Assembly: GCA_945877885.1 (NCBI GenBank) | Contig: CAMCSI010000055.1 | Coordinates: forward strand, 1-8,233 | Reading direction: 5' to 3' | From: Chlamydia trachomatis | Lineage (GTDB): Bacteria; Chlamydiota; Chlamydiia; Chlamydiales; 2-12-FULL-49-11 | DNA: 8,233 bases | Part shown: piece by piece, positions 5,678 to 8,233 of the stretch | Numbering within the stretch: position 1 is the first letter of the stretch | Layout of the letters: each line of letters opens with the position of its first letter | Made by a program: the position numbers and the translations under genes | The notes under the pieces: model-generated | Database searches by the model: none | The model's input: only the letters and a program-made list of their open reading frames with translations | What the model was told of the DNA's origin: nothing

Positions 5678-6838
5678 ATGCAGAATAGAAAAATTCTTAT
5701 TTCAGGAGCTGGGATTGCCGGTTGTACTCTTGCCTATTTTCTAAAAAAGCGAGGTTTTTCGCCTCTTATCATTGAAAAATGCCCCTTTGAAAGAGCTGGT
5801 GGGTATAAAGTTGACATACGCGGAGCGGCCATTGAAGTTGTAAAAAGGATGGGGATTTATGAGAAGCTTTTAGCTGCTAACGTTAATCTTAGCAGATCCA
5901 AATTTATCCTCCCCGATGGTAAAATCTTTGAATTTGATGGAGATTTTTTAGGCCTTTCCTCTGAAGGGGAAATTGAGGTGAATCGTTGGGACCTTATACA
6001 AATGTTAACCAAGAAAATAGGTAGCCCCCACATCATTTACGGTGATTTCATTAAAAAAATTGATGGAAAAAGAGTTGACTTTGATAAAATGGATTCAGGG
6101 GAATTTGATATAATCATTGGCGCTGATGGGCAATTTTCAAATGTAAGACGACTTGCTTTTGGAGATGATTCAAAATATCTAAAAAACTTTCATATTCAAT
6201 TTTGTGTCTTTCCTATTCCAAATATTTTTGAACTTGACCGCTGCGAAGTGGTCTACTTTGAAAAAGGGATGCTAGCAACTGCTTATGCAGTTAAAAATCA
6301 TTCCTACGCATGCCTTGCTTTTAAATCTGAAGATAAATCACTTTCTGATAAGAATAGGAAGATGGTCTTTGAAAAAAGATTTGGCAGTTTAGGTTGGAAA
6401 GTCCCTCATCTAATTTCTTTAATGAATGAAAGCGATGACTGTTACTTTAATACCATAGCGCAGGTGAGAATGCAACGTTGGTCTAAAGATAATGTAGTTC
6501 TTGTTGGAGATGCTGCATATTCTGCTCAAGGTATGGGAACAAGCCTTGCAATCACTGGGGCCTACATTTTAGCACGTGAACTTGAAAAAGCACAAGGGAA
6601 CTTCCCCCTTGCTTTTACCGAGTATGAAAAAGCTATGAGGAAATATGTTGAGGATTCCCAGAAACTTGCAGAAGGTGAAAGTCAACTATTTACCTCCTCA
6701 TCCATAAAGTTAAAGTTACAGCTTTACTTGATGAAAATCTTACCAAAAAAGTGTCTTCTCTATTTAAATGAAAAAAGACGAGTGAAGATGAAGGCTGTTG
6801 CTGGTAGCTTAACTTTAGAACAGGATACCTTAAACTAA
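5678..6838 (+). CDS. FAD-dependent monooxygenase/oxidoreductase (COG0654-type)
   Basis: The 386-aa product is a single-domain group A flavoprotein. The FAD loop is ILISGAGIAG (G10, G12, G15) with E33 closing strand 2. A GGYKVDIRG segment at 41-49 occupies the place of the conserved FAD-contact Arg, the DG motif is IIGADGQFSNVR (D150-G151), and the GD motif is VVLVGDAAYSAQGMG (G277-D278). It lacks the thioredoxin-like extension of the 486-aa enzyme upstream and is not its close paralogue. Relatives hydroxylate small aromatics or modify antibiotics, and TetX-like enzymes have about this length, but the substrate is unknown. A TAGGAT ribosome site (5668-5673) lies just before the ATG. The basic tail at about 344-372 (KLKLQLYLMKILPKK, EKRRVKMK) could associate with the membrane surface; this is inference. 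The 3' end overlaps the opposing photolyase gene by 9 nt. Confidence 0.88.
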   Translation: MQNRKILISGAGIAGCTLAYFLKKRGFSPLIIEKCPFERAGGYKVDIRGAAIEVVKRMGIYEKLLAANVNLSRSKFILPDGKIFEFDGDFLGLSSEGEIEVNRWDLIQMLTKKIGSPHIIYGDFIKKIDGKRVDFDKMDSGEFDIIIGADGQFSNVRRLAFGDDSKYLKNFHIQFCVFPIPNIFELDRCEVVYFEKGMLATAYAVKNHSYACLAFKSEDKSLSDKNRKMVFEKRFGSLGWKVPHLISLMNESDDCYFNTIAQVRMQRWSKDNVVLVGDAAYSAQGMGTSLAITGAYILARELEKAQGNFPLAFTEYEKAMRKYVEDSQKLAEGESQLFTSSSIKLKLQLYLMKILPKKCLLYLNEKRRVKMKAVAGSLTLEQDTLN

Positions 6839-8206
6839 CTTATAAGCAGAAAGTGCTTCCTTTGCAGCTTTTTGATGATTAATCATGGGGGCTGGATAAA
6901 GAATAGACTCATCCCTATATTTTTCCTCAAACCAATTATGAAGCATTTTTGGAGAAACATCCTTAAGTTCTGGAACCCATTTCTTAATATAGACACAGTC
7001 AGGATCAAATTTCTTTTGTTGATTCCATGGATTGAATATTCGAAAATAGGGTTGAGCGTCACACCCAGTGCTTGCGACCCATTGCCAATTCCCATTATTG
7101 ACAGAAGGATCGTAATCGATTAAATGCTGCGCAAAATATCTCTCCCCTTTCCTCCAGTCAATGTGCAGATCCTTTACAAGAAAAGAGGCAGTAATCATAC
7201 GTACTCGATTGTGCATAAAACCTGTGGCATTTAACTCTCTCATCCCCGCATCTACGATGGGGAAACCAGTTGCACCCTCACACCATCTTTTAAAAGAGGT
7301 TTCACTATGAGACCATTTAACCTTATCATATTTTTGATGAAAGGAACCTTTAAATACATAAGGGAAGAAAAAAGCAATGGTAGAAAAAAAATCTCTCCAA
7401 TAGAGCGAACGAATCAGGTCATGATCCTCTCCTAATTGGTTACAAACCGCCTCATACACCTCCCGAGGTGAAATAACAGTAAATTTCATATAGGGAGAAA
7501 GAGAGGTGAAACATTTTATGGCTGGAAAATCTCGAAATTCTCCATAGTGCTCATAACTATCTAAATGCTTAAGAATTTTTAACGCCTCTTTCCTACCCCC
7601 CACTAAATGACTCTCTACTTCTGGAAGTTTGAAATTCTTTAACTTTTCAGCAAAGGAAATGGTTCCTAAAAAGTAATTAGTCGCCCTGTTTTTTACAGAA
7701 GGTGCCACCTCATATTTAGACGCATTCCGAAAATAGGGAGTAAATACCGTGTATGGAGTGCCATCTTTTTTTAATGTACGCTCTGGTGGGTGAAGTAAAG
7801 CATCGTCAAATGAGTAAAAAGCCACGCCATTTTCCTTGCACACTTTCTCAAGTCTTTTATCCCTTTGAATGCTGTAAGGGGTGTAATCTCGATTTACGAT
7901 CAATGCATCAATCTCTAATTCACGAATACATCTGCTTACAATTTCCTCTGCCCCCCCATGAAATACAAAAAGTTTACCCTCTTTCACAGATAGTTGCCCT
8001 TCAAGATCATGAAGTGACTCAACCATAAATTTTATGCAATGCTCACTTTTATAGGGATTTTTCCCCACCTGCTCGGGGGTGAAAATAAAGGCGGGGATCA
8101 CTTTTTCTGATGAATGCAAAGCAAAAATCAAGCCAGTGTTATCCTCAACTCGCAAATCACGTCTAAATATAAATAGAGACTTTTTAAACAGCTTTTCTAT
8201 TTTCAT
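6830..8206 (-). CDS. phrB: Class I deoxyribodipyrimidine photolyase (cryptochrome/photolyase family)
   Basis: The 458-aa product repairs UV-induced cyclobutane pyrimidine dimers using blue light and FAD, or is a close cryptochrome relative. Residues about 8-135 form the Rossmann-like antenna domain (LFIFRRDLRVEDN). Residues about 205-455 form the helical FAD domain, with landmarks W270 (SLYWRDFF), FPIVDAGMREL at 315-325, MHNRVRMITASFLVKDL, DWRKGERYF and NGNWQW. Aligned from memory to E. coli PhrB, the electron-transfer Trp triad W306/W359/W382 corresponds to W298/W351/W374 with identical spacing, and N378 near the flavin to N370. The position of substrate-contacting E274 appears to be S267. 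Length is normal for the class. TAA directly precedes the ATG in frame, so this start is the first possible one, although no Shine-Dalgarno is visible. The gene converges with the monooxygenase at 5678. Confidence 0.94.
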   Translation of the reverse strand: MKIEKLFKKSLFIFRRDLRVEDNTGLIFALHSSEKVIPAFIFTPEQVGKNPYKSEHCIKFMVESLHDLEGQLSVKEGKLFVFHGGAEEIVSRCIRELEIDALIVNRDYTPYSIQRDKRLEKVCKENGVAFYSFDDALLHPPERTLKKDGTPYTVFTPYFRNASKYEVAPSVKNRATNYFLGTISFAEKLKNFKLPEVESHLVGGRKEALKILKHLDSYEHYGEFRDFPAIKCFTSLSPYMKFTVISPREVYEAVCNQLGEDHDLIRSLYWRDFFSTIAFFFPYVFKGSFHQKYDKVKWSHSETSFKRWCEGATGFPIVDAGMRELNATGFMHNRVRMITASFLVKDLHIDWRKGERYFAQHLIDYDPSVNNGNWQWVASTGCDAQPYFRIFNPWNQQKKFDPDCVYIKKWVPELKDVSPKMLHNWFEEKYRDESILYPAPMINHQKAAKEALSAYKLV

Positions 8207-8215
8207 TTATCACAC

Positions 8216-8227
8216 ACTATAATTTTA
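8216..8227 (-). promoter_or_regulatory. Candidate -10 region of the photolyase gene
   Basis: On the minus strand TAAAAT (8227-8222) and TATAGT (8221-8216) are both acceptable -10 boxes. Either would start the transcript within roughly 10 nt of the ATG. The matching -35 would lie outside the window. The very short leader fits the absence of a ribosome site. Confidence 0.35.
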
Positions 8228-8233
8228 CATTTA

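Noticed and set aside
5678..6838. Tetracycline-inactivating TetX enzyme
   Set aside because: Length and fold class match, but the motifs are common to the whole FAD monooxygenase family and nothing specific to TetX could be identified.
6844..6858. AAGCA/TGCTT hairpin after the second monooxygenase as its terminator
   Set aside because: A 5-bp stem followed by CC, with the nearest T-run 11 nt away; too weak to call.
6872..8028. Open frames on the plus strand opposite the photolyase gene (6872-7123, 7753-8028)
   Set aside because: No ribosome site and no family resemblance; they are antisense shadows of a strongly supported gene.

Overview
The window is AT-rich DNA from a Gram-negative bacterium. 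Two exported proteins, a terminal-Phe outer-membrane barrel and E. coli-type -35/-10 boxes all fit a diderm. Low GC, secreted YVTN-type propellers, an insertion sequence and paired FAD monooxygenases recall amoeba- or arthropod-associated intracellular bacteria such as environmental Chlamydiae. That placement is an inference; no marker gene here proves it.

Layout. Positions 1 to about 220 hold one end of an insertion sequence: the first 40 codons of a leftward transposase and two copies of a 17-nt terminal repeat. Positions 240-2959 hold a tandem duplication of a secreted protein gene. Each copy has its own promoter, a TTG start, a signal peptide, a seven-bladed YncE/YVTN beta-propeller and a C-terminal fibronectin-III-like domain. 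Copy 2 overlaps tail-to-tail with a leftward dps gene (2950-3381), which encodes a ferritin-like DNA-protecting miniferritin. From the divergent 3382-3500 region, three rightward genes follow: a 486-aa class A FAD monooxygenase of PheA/TfdB type (3501-4961), a 209-aa outer-membrane barrel (5025-5654) and a 386-aa FAD monooxygenase (5678-6838). The last overlaps tail-to-tail with a leftward class I DNA photolyase gene (6830-8206).

How they fit together. Dps (iron and peroxide), photolyase (UV damage) and two flavoenzymes give the right half a redox and stress flavour, but nothing in the sequence shows joint regulation. The barrel and the second monooxygenase are 23 nt apart and probably share a transcript. 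The most interesting points are the duplicated TTG-initiated propeller/FN3 proteins next to an insertion sequence, a terminator-like hairpin for propeller copy 2 that lies inside the opposing dps gene, and the barrel sandwiched between two unrelated flavin monooxygenases. I found no tRNA, rRNA, CRISPR array or riboswitch.
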